64,000 bases of DNA from Marinobacter adhaerens HP15 (GCF_000166295.1 NC_017506.1:2046001-2110000); one strand, 5' to 3'. Positions 51,635 to 60,073 are shown, numbered from the stretch's first letter. Translations and numbers: made by a program. The notes: generated by a model not told the origin, from the sequence alone.

Positions 51635-52078
51635 ATGGACACTTTTACCGCCACCGAATTCACAGCCTGCAACAAGAACAACCTCTTCACGAAGAGCCAG
51701 TTGGAAACGCTTGCCTGGATGGCGGAAGGGAAAGAGAACTTTGCCATCGGCATGCTGCGCGGCCATGGCGAACCCGGTGCCAAGAAGCTCACCTGCCAGG
51801 TAATGCACAAACTCCAGTGCAACAACCGTTGCCTGGCCATCGCCCGCGCCTTCAAAGAGGGCTACCTCAAAGCCGCTGACACCACCTGCAAAGTTGCTGA
51901 CGCCGCCAGGAACAATGCCGCCAAGGCCATTGCTGGTGTGCTCATCGTTATCAGCGGAATCACCGCAGGCACCGGTACCGGCGATTCATTCCTCAGAACA
52001 GCCAGCAGCCGCAGCCACGGCGTTTACCGCGTGCGCTGGGAAGAAGTCCTGCCGGCTAACCACGGGAGTGCAGCATGA
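51635..52078 (+). CDS. LuxR-type HTH protein with membrane segment
   Basis: The 147-residue product has a GerE/LuxR-type helix-turn-helix (SQLETLAWMAEGKENFAIGM... KLQCNNRCLAIARAFKEGYL, residues 21-81) followed by a hydrophobic segment (AIAGVLIVISGITAGTG). It is first in the early operon, with its operator next to the ribosome site (AAGG). It may sense and switch early expression. The union of DNA-binding and membrane parts is unusual. Confidence 0.7.
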   Translation: MDTFTATEFTACNKNNLFTKSQLETLAWMAEGKENFAIGMLRGHGEPGAKKLTCQVMHKLQCNNRCLAIARAFKEGYLKAADTTCKVADAARNNAAKAIAGVLIVISGITAGTGTGDSFLRTASSRSHGVYRVRWEEVLPANHGSAA

Positions 52079-52377
52079 GCCAGCAAACCACCCCACTCTA
52101 CGAAGCGGCCCGCATGCTCAATCTGGGCCCGCAGAAGCTTTACCGGGCCCTGCGCAGCCGCAAAGTGCTGGACAACAACAACCTGCCCTACCGCTGCTAC
52201 GTGCAGCAGGGCCTCTTCACCAGCGAGCTTAAATCCTACGAGCACCCAACGCTGGGCCCAAAGATGTACGCCACGCCGCACGTGACCGACAAAGGCATCG
52301 AGTGGCTGGCCAAAGAGTTCGAAGTGGAAATCACCGAAGCCTCCAACAACACCGCCCCTGAAGGAGCAACGCACTAA
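52075..52377 (+). CDS. KilA-C-type antirepressor-like protein
   Basis: The 100-residue product matches the KilA-C domain pattern: EAARMLNLGPQKLYRALRSR, YVQQGLF and a C-terminal VTDKGIEWLAKEF. Phage antirepressors with this domain counter the CI-type repressor. It lacks the usual Bro/Ant N-terminal half. It overlaps the LuxR-like gene by 4 bp. Confidence 0.75.
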   Translation: MSQQTTPLYEAARMLNLGPQKLYRALRSRKVLDNNNLPYRCYVQQGLFTSELKSYEHPTLGPKMYATPHVTDKGIEWLAKEFEVEITEASNNTAPEGATH

Positions 52378-52625
52378 TGCAATCCGAGAACCGCCCAACA
52401 GCCCAACAGCTACTGGCCAGCTGGCAACTCATCTGGCAGCGCAAGCTCAACGGCAAGCCGGAAGAAATGAAAGAGGCGATCGCCAGCCACGTGAACCTGT
52501 TCCCGAAGGGCAATCACGCTGAAGCCGAGGCCCGCACCCGGAAAACCGTGGCGGCCTACAGTGGCGATCCCGCAGCCATCCGCGCGCTCATCCAGCGCGG
52601 CAAAGCCACCCTGCGCAGCGTGTGA
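52377..52625 (+). CDS. Hypothetical early protein
   Basis: The 82-residue basic, helical product (TAQQLLASWQLIWQRKLNGK; ARTRKTVAAYSGDPAAIRAL) shares a base with the previous stop. No family recognised; the context is a tightly packed early operon. Confidence 0.65.
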   Translation: MQSENRPTAQQLLASWQLIWQRKLNGKPEEMKEAIASHVNLFPKGNHAEAEARTRKTVAAYSGDPAAIRALIQRGKATLRSV

Positions 52626-52635
52626 GGCACCGGCC

Positions 52636-52833
52636 ATGGCAACGATCAACTTCCCAGACAACACCCCGGTAACGGTCATTAAGCAGGCCCTGGCCACCGT
52701 TGGCAAAAGCCTGCAGTACCGCCCGGGGCCAAACAGCAAACCCCAACCGGAGGACGTGCCCGATGTTCGTCACAGCGCTCTTGCTTCAGTTCAGCCTACT
52801 CCTGGTTTGGCTGATCAAAACCGCAACCATTGA
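52636..52833 (+). CDS. Hypothetical early protein
   Basis: The 65-residue product (ATINFPDNTPVTVIKQALAT) has an ordered N-terminal half and a polar tail. In another frame, an ATG at 52763 with GGAGG could start a short membrane protein (FVTALLLQFSLLLVWLIKTA). Which of the two is made, or both, cannot be settled here. Confidence 0.5.
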   Translation: MATINFPDNTPVTVIKQALATVGKSLQYRPGPNSKPQPEDVPDVRHSALASVQPTPGLADQNRNH

Positions 52834-52847
52834 AAGGACGCACCACC

Positions 52848-53276
52848 ATGACATCACCGATGCCACAACAAACAAGCGCGAAACCATCTGGCTCTGCCTT
52901 CCCATCGCAGGGCGCAAGCGCCGGGTTCGGCTCCATGAGCACACCTTCACAGCTCACGGCCCTGGACGGGCGCCTGGGCTGGCTGGATCTCAACACCCGA
53001 GCGCCTGTTGTCAATCATGCCCTGAACATCATGTTCTCCGCCGCTATGCAGGACGGCACCGACGCCAACCGCGCCGGTCGTTTTTTGCTGGCCCTGTGGA
53101 GTCCAGACCAGTACCCCCTGGACCTGAATGATCTGGGCTATTTCGATCGCGAACTCAACTACGCCTGCCGGCACCTGGCCAACTTCATCATTGCCTGCCA
53201 GGTGAGCTTCCGGCAGCTGGTCACCCTTAGCGATATGGAACCCATCTTTGCCGCCTGGGGAGAAGAGCACCAATGA
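52848..53276 (+). CDS. Early protein, DUF7673-like
   Basis: The 142-residue product has a disordered N-terminus (residues 1-35, Ser/Pro/Gln-rich) and a helical domain with AGRFLLALWSPDQYPLDLND and FAAWGEEH at the end. A related domain occurs at 55729 (ASALLLSLWNNN; IDVWG). Family members are phage proteins of unknown role. ATG with AAAGGA. Confidence 0.65.
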   Translation: MTSPMPQQTSAKPSGSAFPSQGASAGFGSMSTPSQLTALDGRLGWLDLNTRAPVVNHALNIMFSAAMQDGTDANRAGRFLLALWSPDQYPLDLNDLGYFDRELNYACRHLANFIIACQVSFRQLVTLSDMEPIFAAWGEEHQ

Positions 53277-53584
53277 ACACCTCCACCAAGCAACCAGAGC
53301 TCACCTTCGAAGAGCTGCAACAGGCCTACGAAGAACAGAGCCAGGCACTGAATGAACTGGTGATCCACTTCGATCGCACCGTGGCGCACCTGGAACAGGC
53401 CACCAAACTGATCGCCAAACAGGGCCAGCAACAGGGCGAGGCCATCGGCTGGCTGCGTGATATCCGCCATGCGGCCGGCGCCACCGGCCCAGATATCAGC
53501 CACCAGCAGCTGTGCCAGATCATTCAGGACCTACGCCGCCGCGCGTTTGTGAACGATGCCACCCAGATGCGGAGGGCCAACTGA
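53273..53584 (+). CDS. Early coiled-coil protein
   Basis: The 103-residue product has helices rich in Glu and Gln (FEELQQAYEEQSQALNELVI; HLEQATKLIAKQGQQQGEAI). ATGA overlap with the gene before, and a 1-bp overlap with the gene after. Function unknown. Confidence 0.65.
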   Translation: MNTSTKQPELTFEELQQAYEEQSQALNELVIHFDRTVAHLEQATKLIAKQGQQQGEAIGWLRDIRHAAGATGPDISHQQLCQIIQDLRRRAFVNDATQMRRAN

Positions 53585-53829
53585 TGGCCCGCGCCTGCAT
53601 GACCAAAACCCACAACCTGGCAGCGCTGATGCGCCTGTCAGATCTGGAACTCAGGATCGAGATCCAGACAGCCGCCACGGCTGACCCCCTACAGGGCCTG
53701 CACCTGTGCCACGAACTGCTGAATGCCGAGCAGTACTACCCCACCCGCCGGGGCCTCAACCAACTGGTGGGCCGGGAGGTAGAGCGCATTGGCCAACAAC
53801 TTACCCAGCAACCGGAGAACATAAAGTGA
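53584..53829 (+). CDS. Hypothetical early protein
   Basis: The 81-residue product (LAALMRLSDLELRIEIQTAA...; RRGLNQLVGREVERIGQQLT) is helical. Its start shares a base with the previous stop (TGATG). No family recognised. Confidence 0.6.
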   Translation: MARACMTKTHNLAALMRLSDLELRIEIQTAATADPLQGLHLCHELLNAEQYYPTRRGLNQLVGREVERIGQQLTQQPENIK

Positions 53830-54191
53830 GCAACCAGAACCGGGGCACTGACCTGCCCGAATTCATCCACGACCTGGACGCCGGCGTGTTCGCCGAAAAG
53901 GTCGCACGCGCTCTGGGCGATGTCGCCGCTGGCGTTGTCGACCAGAACAAGGCCGGCGAAGTCACCCTCAAATTCACCATGGGCAAAGTGGGCAACACCC
54001 CACGCGTCCAGATCAAGCACAAGCTGAGCTACAAGGTGCCGGAAATGAACGGCAGCTACAGCCAGGAGAACACCACCGAAAGCGTGATGCACGTGAACCC
54101 CGGTGGCCGCATCACACAGTTCCCCGAGAACCAGGGCCAGTTCTTCACCAAGAAAGGTGAAATCGAAACCCACCAGGACGAAAAGGAATAA
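53826..54191 (+). CDS. Hypothetical early protein
   Basis: The 121-residue product starts at GTG in a GTGA overlap. Sequence such as EVTLKFTMGKVGNTPRVQIK and an acidic C-terminus suggests a small beta-sheet domain. It lies directly before the DUF2303 gene, a common pairing by context, but its function is unknown. Confidence 0.62.
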   Translation: MSNQNRGTDLPEFIHDLDAGVFAEKVARALGDVAAGVVDQNKAGEVTLKFTMGKVGNTPRVQIKHKLSYKVPEMNGSYSQENTTESVMHVNPGGRITQFPENQGQFFTKKGEIETHQDEKE

Positions 54192-54194
54192 CGC

Positions 54195-55061
54195 ATGACA
54201 TCCGATGTACTGCAAGACAACAGTGCCCTGCACGAATACACCAAAATCGTACAGGCCAAGGAAATCCAGGAACTGCTGAACGCTCAGGCTGATGGCACCG
54301 CCGTAGCCATCCCAGAGGGCGTCAGGATCGCCGATCTGGAACAGTACCTGGAAAATCGCCGCCGGTACCGCGGCAACATGGCCACCAACCTAATCGATGA
54401 ATTCGTTGAATTCGTCACCGCCACCACCGAGCAGTACACGCCAGTGAAGCACCTGGACAACGTGCCCTGCTTCGTTAATGCCAAAAAGATGACCGGTGAA
54501 GTGTTCTTCAACCTTGGCGACATTCACGAACCCGGCCACGGCGACCACACCGCGAACCTGACGATGGACAAAACCGAGTCCTTCAAAGAGCTGCTGAAAA
54601 TCAACGGTGCCAAACAGGACCAGCGCACCCTGGCCGAATGGATGGAAGACTGGCGCGACCACATCGAAGCACTGGCTGAAGACGGCAACACCATTCTTCC
54701 GATCGGACCAGCCGTGGCCGCCGTGCGCAAAATCACCATCGGCGCCAGCTCTGAAACCACATCCGAAACCCAAACCTTCAGCAACCGCCAGAGCGCCATG
54801 GCGGAAGTGGAAGCCAAGAACCGCGACCAGATGCCCGCATTCCTGCGCTTCACCTGCGAGCCCTACCAGGGCCTGCAGGAACGCACATTCACCCTGCGCC
54901 TGTCACTGATCACCGGTGAAACCCCACGCATTGGCCTGCGCATCGTGCGGCTGGAAACCGCTGAAGAGGAAATGGCCCAGGAACTGGAAGAAAAGCTCCG
55001 CACCGGCTTTGAAGACACCCCCGTGAAAACCTTCGTGGGCAGCTTCAATCCCGGGAAATAA
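54195..55061 (+). CDS. YfdQ/DUF2303-family protein
   Basis: The 288-residue product shows the DUF2303 pattern: AVAIPEGVRIADLEQYLENRRRYRG, VKHLDNVPCFVNAKKMTGEVFFN and FLRFTCEPYQGLQERTFTLR. YfdQ-like proteins are frequent in prophages and have no proven role. A strong hairpin follows. Confidence 0.85.
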   Translation: MTSDVLQDNSALHEYTKIVQAKEIQELLNAQADGTAVAIPEGVRIADLEQYLENRRRYRGNMATNLIDEFVEFVTATTEQYTPVKHLDNVPCFVNAKKMTGEVFFNLGDIHEPGHGDHTANLTMDKTESFKELLKINGAKQDQRTLAEWMEDWRDHIEALAEDGNTILPIGPAVAAVRKITIGASSETTSETQTFSNRQSAMAEVEAKNRDQMPAFLRFTCEPYQGLQERTFTLRLSLITGETPRIGLRIVRLETAEEEMAQELEEKLRTGFEDTPVKTFVGSFNPGK

Positions 55062-55068
55062 ACCAACC

Positions 55069-55085
55069 GCGCCCCACAGGGGCGC
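55069..55085 (+). other. Strong RNA hairpin without T-run
   Basis: GCGCCCC-ACA-GGGGCGC forms a perfect 7-bp stem and 3-nt loop, 7 bp after the DUF2303 stop in the operon's only large gap (77 bp). No T run follows, so it is not a classic terminator; an RNA-processing or stability element is likely. Confidence 0.55.
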
Positions 55086-55138
55086 ATCTGAGAGGGCTTT
55101 CGCCGAGAGCTCTGCCAGATGCCACAAAGGAGAACAGC

Positions 55139-55711
55139 ATGGACCTGAAACAACACGCCGCCGAACTCGCCAGATTCTGGCTCCACGACAACGCGGTGAT
55201 CATCGACACAGAGACCACCGGCCTCACCGATACAGACGAGATCGTGGAGATCAGCGTTATTAACTGCCACGGCACCACCTTGCTGGATACGCTGATTCGC
55301 CCCTCCAGTGAGATCAATCCAGCCGCACAGGCCGTTCACGGCATTACCCTGGCAGAGACCGCTGATGCACCAACCTTCGATCAGGTACTGCCAGATCTGC
55401 TGCGCGTAATCCAAGGCAAAACAGTGGTTATGTACAACTCATCCTACGATGCCCGCCTCATCCAGCAGAGCGCCATGAAGCGAGGCTGCAGGGCGCCAAC
55501 CCTGTACCCGCACTGTGCCATGAAAACCTACGCCAAGTTCTACGGCCAATGGGACGACTACCGCGAAAGCTGGAAATGGCAGTCCCTGGACAAAGCCGCC
55601 CGCCAGTGCGGAGTCACCGTAGACGGCAACGCACACCGCGCCCTCACCGATTGCTTCACCACCCTTGGCGTGATCAAAGCCATGGCCGCCTACAACCCGG
55701 CAGTGGCCTGA
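55139..55711 (+). CDS. DnaQ-like 3'-5' exonuclease
   Basis: The 190-residue DEDDh exonuclease has IIDTETTGL (Asp23, Glu25), NSSYDARLI (Asp104) and HRALTDC (His166, Asp171). It would trim DNA or RNA 3' ends, perhaps in prophage replication or recombination. ATG with AAGGAG. A polymerase is not encoded nearby. Confidence 0.88.
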   Translation: MDLKQHAAELARFWLHDNAVIIDTETTGLTDTDEIVEISVINCHGTTLLDTLIRPSSEINPAAQAVHGITLAETADAPTFDQVLPDLLRVIQGKTVVMYNSSYDARLIQQSAMKRGCRAPTLYPHCAMKTYAKFYGQWDDYRESWKWQSLDKAARQCGVTVDGNAHRALTDCFTTLGVIKAMAAYNPAVA

Positions 55712-55728
55712 ACCAGGAGAACAGCACC

Positions 55729-56124
55729 ATGGAATTGATTCAAGATCGAAAGTTCAACGGCAACGCCACGCTCCACTGCACCCGGGAAGAGTGGGAAGCC
55801 ATGCAGCGGCAGAAGCAGGAACAGTCCCGGCAGCGCTACCACAACAACCCCCAGGCCGCAGCCACAAAGCTGTACCAGATCGCCAGGACCGACACCGGCG
55901 GAGGCCGTGCTGCCAGCGCCCTGCTGCTGTCGCTGTGGAACAACAACTTCGTGTGCAACATGCGCGCTGTGATCTGCAGTCTGGACATCGACAACAGTGA
56001 AGCGGTGATCGCGCTGCTGGGCACACTCGGCCCCGGCCACCACCTGGAACGCTACCTCACCGAAGAACAGGTCATCGAAATCATCGATGTGTGGGGCGAC
56101 ATGCACGAGCGCCGGAGGGCTTAA
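55729..56124 (+). CDS. Early protein, DUF7673-like paralogue
   Basis: The 131-residue product has a basic N-terminal helix (REEWEAMQRQKQEQSRQRYH) and a domain with RAASALLLSLWNNN...IEIIDVWGD, like that at 52848. ATG preceded by AGGAGAAC. Role unknown. Confidence 0.65.
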   Translation: MELIQDRKFNGNATLHCTREEWEAMQRQKQEQSRQRYHNNPQAAATKLYQIARTDTGGGRAASALLLSLWNNNFVCNMRAVICSLDIDNSEAVIALLGTLGPGHHLERYLTEEQVIEIIDVWGDMHERRRA

Positions 56125-56126
56125 CC

Positions 56127-56468
56127 ATGGCCACAGAACAAGTCACCCGCCAGGACTTTGAAGAGGCCCTGCGCGAAGACGAGATTCAGCAGCCCAAGCC
56201 AGAGCCAACCGGCGCGCAGGTATTGGCGCAGGTGGAAGCCGAGATCAACAAATACTTGGGCGGCAGCGCAGCTGACTGTGCATCAACGCTCGATTGCGCC
56301 GTGTCGAATCACCCGGAGACCACCCTGGCCGACATCATCCACTGCCTGATGGTGATGAACCACAAGCGCATCGAAAAGAAAGCGCACCGGGCCGCCATGC
56401 TCAAGGCCGCACGCAAGGCACTGACCATTATTGGAGAGTTCCCCCATGGGACAGAAAACCGGAATTGA
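56127..56468 (+). CDS. Hypothetical early protein
   Basis: The 113-residue product (TGAQVLAQVEAEINKYLGGS; NHPETTLADIIHCLMVMNHK) is helical with three cysteines. It overlaps the next gene by 23 bp. No family recognised. Confidence 0.6.
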   Translation: MATEQVTRQDFEEALREDEIQQPKPEPTGAQVLAQVEAEINKYLGGSAADCASTLDCAVSNHPETTLADIIHCLMVMNHKRIEKKAHRAAMLKAARKALTIIGEFPHGTENRN

Positions 56469-57525
56469 GTGGACCGAATCCACCTGGAACCCGATCCGTG
56501 GCTGCTCCCGAGTCAGCGAAGGTTGCCGGAACTGCTACGCGGAAACCGTGGCCAACCGATTCAAGGGCCCGGGTGAACCCTATGAGGGGCTTGTCGCCAA
56601 GGGCGGTCAGTGGAATGGCGAGGTGCGACTGGTTGAACACAAGCTGGACGAGCCCTGCCGCTGGAGCAAGCCGCGAATGATCTTTGTGAACAGCATGAGC
56701 GACCTGTTTCACCCGGCTGTCTCTTTCGAAACCATCGCCGGAATTTTCGGAATCATGGCGGCCGCTTCCTGGCATACCTTCCAGGTGCTAACCAAGCGGC
56801 CGGAACGCATGATGGAGTTCTTCCAGTGGATTGAACAGCATCCGGAACGGAAGGACTTTGACAGCCCACAAGCAAGATCACAGCTTGGAGAAGATCACTG
56901 GATTCCGTTCTTCCTTGCGCAGAAGGCATCCGAAGTTCTACCTGACAGTGGCGCTGGCTTAACTGTAGACATCAAGGGTTGTTGGCCACTGGACAACCTT
57001 TGGCTCGGTGTCAGTGTTGAAGACCAAGCAACCGCAAATGAGCGCATCCCGCAGCTCCTCGAAACGCCGGCTGCTGTTCGATGGATCAGTGCAGAACCGT
57101 TGCTGGGCCCGATTATCTTGGACGAATTTCTTTTTCGGGGAGATCACAGCCTTCGTGAAACGGATCCATTGGCAGCCGCGATGCTGGCTGAATCGGTTGC
57201 AGATGGTCATGGATGGATACGGCCAGCAATCGACTGGGTAGTTGTTGGCGGTGAATCCGGACCAGGCGCGAGACCTATGCACCCCGACTGGGCCCGATCT
57301 CTACGCGATCGGTGCCAGGCCGCCAATGTTCCTTTCCTGTTCAAACAGTGGGGTGAGTTCGCACCCTCGCCCGACGGCGGCCTACCCGATGAACTTCCAG
57401 AGTCAGCCGGTTATTACTTTGAGGATCCACACCCACCCGGAAAGACCTGGCGATTCGGGAAAAAGCGCGCAGGTCGCACGCTGGATGGCCGCACCTGGGA
57501 TGAGTACCCGGAGCCGGCGCAATGA
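56446..57525 (+). CDS. Gp37/Gp68-family protein (DUF5131)
   Basis: The 359-residue product begins TGIEWTESTWNPIRGCSRVS and has a Cys20...Cys27-x2-Cys30 cluster (CSRVSEGCRNC), with FQVLTKRPERM and DWVVVGGESGPGARPM later. This is the phage Gp37/Gp68 family, whose cysteine set resembles a radical-SAM or metal site. It is longer than many members, with an insertion around residues 120-180. The role is not established. Confidence 0.85.
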   Translation: MGQKTGIEWTESTWNPIRGCSRVSEGCRNCYAETVANRFKGPGEPYEGLVAKGGQWNGEVRLVEHKLDEPCRWSKPRMIFVNSMSDLFHPAVSFETIAGIFGIMAAASWHTFQVLTKRPERMMEFFQWIEQHPERKDFDSPQARSQLGEDHWIPFFLAQKASEVLPDSGAGLTVDIKGCWPLDNLWLGVSVEDQATANERIPQLLETPAAVRWISAEPLLGPIILDEFLFRGDHSLRETDPLAAAMLAESVADGHGWIRPAIDWVVVGGESGPGARPMHPDWARSLRDRCQAANVPFLFKQWGEFAPSPDGGLPDELPESAGYYFEDPHPPGKTWRFGKKRAGRTLDGRTWDEYPEPAQ

Positions 57526-58019
57526 TCACCGCCCGCCTCAACCGTCTGCTCAAAGCCTACCGCATCGCCAAGTCCCTATTCGGCGATGCCAACCGAGGCC
57601 TCGCCCTACCCGGCCCAGTGTTCCGCTGGTGCCACAAAGTGCGCATGGCCGTGTGGGCCGAGATCGACTTGGTGAGGCGCCTCATTCCCCACATCCGGAC
57701 CGCCAACCTCAAACAGGAGAAAACCATGGCATACCGAACCGAAGTCAACGACGCCGGCGAATCCCCCTCAGCCAGCAGCCGCCGGCAAGACGACAAGGCC
57801 ATGAAAGACATCATCAGCGCCCTGCAGGACGGCGCCCACCTGCGCATTCATCCAAAAGTGCGACGGGCCGCCATCGAAGGCCTGCCAGAAAAAGACGCCC
57901 GAAATGGCCGAACCATCAGCGCCCACCGCTGCAAGAAGTTGGCAAAGGAAGGGATCATCCTCGAAGTCGCTATGGACCGCTACGCCTTCAACCCAGATCT
58001 GGAACTGGAGGCTTTGTGA
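57522..58019 (+). CDS. Hypothetical early protein, possible dual start
   Basis: The 165-residue open frame overlaps the DUF5131 stop by 4 bp (ATGA). A second in-frame ATG at 57726, preceded by AGGAG, would make a 97-residue protein (AYRTEVNDAGESPSASSRRQ). The first 68 residues are basic and helical; the second part is a small mixed domain (GRTISAHRCKKLAKEGIILE). One long protein, the short one, or both may be made. Confidence 0.6.
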   Translation: MITARLNRLLKAYRIAKSLFGDANRGLALPGPVFRWCHKVRMAVWAEIDLVRRLIPHIRTANLKQEKTMAYRTEVNDAGESPSASSRRQDDKAMKDIISALQDGAHLRIHPKVRRAAIEGLPEKDARNGRTISAHRCKKLAKEGIILEVAMDRYAFNPDLELEAL

Positions 58020-58771
58020 TGGACAACAAAACCGCACGGCAGGATCTGGAGACTGTGCTCCGAGTGGAAGACCTGGCACTGGGATCGATCCGAAAACTTC
58101 GGGGTATTCAGGATTGGTTAAGGGCTGAGGCAAACCGCTCTGAGCCGGCCAACGAGAACATTGGCACCATTGGCCACGTCGATTTCCGGAGGGTTGCATC
58201 CAGGGCGATCGCGGATATCGCAACGGTCACCGAACTGCTTGGAGTTCCAGAAGAACAAAGCGGCAGGCCAATTGTCGAGCTGGTGCAGGAGTTTCTCGCC
58301 GCCCAATCCAAAGATATCGAAGCGCTCCGAACCATCCTGGTGGATTCCGTGCGCTTGCGTGAACCGGATTTCATCATCGGCAACCCGCAGGATCCTTACC
58401 TGATTCGCTACTGGCTCAGGCGCGATCGCCCGGAAGGCAGCATCTACCTTCACTGCATTCGAAAAAGCGACGATGACAGAGCCCTCCACGATCACCCGTG
58501 GTCCAGCACTTCCCTGGTGTTAGAAGGAACCCTCCGCGAAATCTTGCCAGGGGGCAGCCGGCTACTGACACCTGGCACCATCGTCAGCCGCTCAGCAGAA
58601 CAGGCCCACCGTCTGGAAGTGGTCGACGGCCCAGTGTGGACGCTCTTCATCACCGGCGCGGTAGAACGGGAATGGGGCTTTCACTGCCCAAACGGCTGGG
58701 TGCACCGGAAAGAATTCACAGATCCAGAAACCAACGGCCAACAGATCGGAAAAGGGTGTAGTGAATCATGA
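58019..58771 (+). CDS. Cupin-like phage protein
   Basis: The 250-residue product has an N-terminal helical part (residues 1-115) and a C-terminal cupin-like fold with HDHPWSSTSLVLEGTLREIL and PVWTLFITGAVEREWGFHCP. The His-x-His pair may bind metal. The start shares a base with the previous stop. A substrate is not known. Confidence 0.7.
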   Translation: MDNKTARQDLETVLRVEDLALGSIRKLRGIQDWLRAEANRSEPANENIGTIGHVDFRRVASRAIADIATVTELLGVPEEQSGRPIVELVQEFLAAQSKDIEALRTILVDSVRLREPDFIIGNPQDPYLIRYWLRRDRPEGSIYLHCIRKSDDDRALHDHPWSSTSLVLEGTLREILPGGSRLLTPGTIVSRSAEQAHRLEVVDGPVWTLFITGAVEREWGFHCPNGWVHRKEFTDPETNGQQIGKGCSES

Positions 58772-59268
58772 GAATAGCACCCCAACCAACGTTCCGAGTC
58801 CCGACCGATAGCAAAACCCATGCAGCGATCGCCAGAGACTGCGAGGCCCGGGAGGGTGTCGATGAAGCATGGGCAGCCTTCTGCAAAAAGTACGGAGGCG
58901 ATCGCCTTTTCGCAGGAACTAGCCTGTCCGGCATTACCTTCGATGGTGAAAAAACGCCACCGAAGGACTGGATACCCTGCAGGGAATCCGCGATCGCATT
59001 CCGGCCGTCACTGAAAGGCCCGCTCTCTGAGGCAGCCAAAGAGTTCAAAGCCCTGCCAAACAAACCCAACAACCTGGAGTATCTCCAGTCACTCGGCCTC
59101 GACATACATCCGCTGAGCGGCCGCTACCTCACCCCGGGTTACATCAAACGGAACGGAACTTGGTACATCGTTGCCGATCCCGGCTGCCCAATTCCGGATG
59201 ACGTGGTGGAAGTAACCGGCGAAGAGCGGGAAATGGTTCACGCGAAAGAGGAAAACACCCATGGCTAA
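58768..59268 (+). CDS. Hypothetical early protein
   Basis: The 166-residue product (AAIARDCEAREGVDEAWAAF; YLTPGYIKRNGTWYIVADPG) overlaps both neighbours (ATGA at the start). Mixed alpha/beta; no motif or family was recognised. Confidence 0.62.
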   Translation: MRIAPQPTFRVPTDSKTHAAIARDCEAREGVDEAWAAFCKKYGGDRLFAGTSLSGITFDGEKTPPKDWIPCRESAIAFRPSLKGPLSEAAKEFKALPNKPNNLEYLQSLGLDIHPLSGRYLTPGYIKRNGTWYIVADPGCPIPDDVVEVTGEEREMVHAKEENTHG

Positions 59269-59431
59269 CCGCAGATACGTATTCAGAACCCTAACCGACC
59301 CAGATTGTGCCGGCCGGACACCAAACCACGTTCTCCGCTGCAGCCACACGGCCATGCCAGAAGCCGGGAAGCAATTCGCCTACATCGTCAGGCGGAGGAA
59401 GTATCAGGATTTGAGGGAGGCCAGACGATGA
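59261..59431 (+). CDS. Small basic early protein
   Basis: The 56-residue product begins ANRRYVFRTLTDPDCAGRTP and is Arg-rich throughout (YIVRRRKYQDLREARR). It overlaps the gene before by 8 bp and the gene after by 4 bp (ATGA), supporting its reality. It may bind nucleic acid; no family recognised. Confidence 0.55.
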   Translation: MANRRYVFRTLTDPDCAGRTPNHVLRCSHTAMPEAGKQFAYIVRRRKYQDLREARR

Positions 59432-59706
59432 CGGACATGGAGAAAGATGTCTTCGCACACACCGCCTTCGGAAAACTGGCACTGAAGAAAATGCAACCAG
59501 TGCCGGATAACTTCCGCCTGTTCGAAGCGGGCTGGCTGGGAGAGCAACCGAAAGACTGGGAAGTAATGGAAGTGAAAGGCGCGGAATTCCGAAGAGCGAA
59601 ATCGGGCCCTAGAAAAGGGCGGCTAGCCATAAAGATCAGAGGTACTGAGCGCACCGTTTACCTCACTAAAGACCAGATCAAAGAGGAGTCTTCCGGAAAT
59701 GATTAA
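59428..59706 (+). CDS. Hypothetical early protein
   Basis: The 92-residue product (TDMEKDVFAHTAFGKLALKK; WEVMEVKGAEFRRAKSGPRK) is basic at its C-terminal half. It starts in an ATGA overlap and ends within the MazG-like gene by 8 bp. No family recognised. Confidence 0.6.
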   Translation: MTDMEKDVFAHTAFGKLALKKMQPVPDNFRLFEAGWLGEQPKDWEVMEVKGAEFRRAKSGPRKGRLAIKIRGTERTVYLTKDQIKEESSGND

Positions 59707-60061
59707 TCCAAGAATGATAGGCGGCGTTGCCATCGAATATCACGGCTCACACCCGCGAGGAAAATTCCTATTTGAGGTGGCGCAGGAAAACCAGAGAGCC
59801 AGAGAGAAATTCCCGGGAGGCGCAAATCTCGATACAGCCCTGATGGAGGAAGTAGGAGAACTGGCACAGGCGCTTCTGAAGATCAAGGAATCGAATTGGT
59901 CACCCGAACAGGTTTACAAAGAGGCGGTTCAGGTTGCATCCACCGCCATGCGCATCGCGGTAGAGGGGTGTCCTGAACATGCTTACCAGGGCGCGAAGTG
60001 CGGATTCGGTGGCTGCAGACAACCGGCCACCGGTGGCCCTTGCGCGCTCTGCTACGAATAA
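59699..60061 (+). CDS. MazG-like nucleotide pyrophosphohydrolase
   Basis: The 120-residue product has the metal-site E-E-x2-E pattern in LMEEVGELAQALLK (about residues 49-62), then a helix SPEQVYKEAVQVASTAMRIA. It ends in a Cys-rich knob (C-x5-C pattern near GCRQPATGGPCALC). It may hydrolyse dNTPs or an alarmone. The Cys-rich tail is extra to the usual family. Confidence 0.75.
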   Translation: MINPRMIGGVAIEYHGSHPRGKFLFEVAQENQRAREKFPGGANLDTALMEEVGELAQALLKIKESNWSPEQVYKEAVQVASTAMRIAVEGCPEHAYQGAKCGFGGCRQPATGGPCALCYE

Positions 60062-60073
60062 GGAGGCCCGGAA

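Noticed and set aside
52763..53131. Alternative frame with a membrane segment starting at 52763
   Set aside because: The good ribosome site and first 20 residues are plausible, but the rest is a shadow of the 52848 gene, so it was not listed as a gene.
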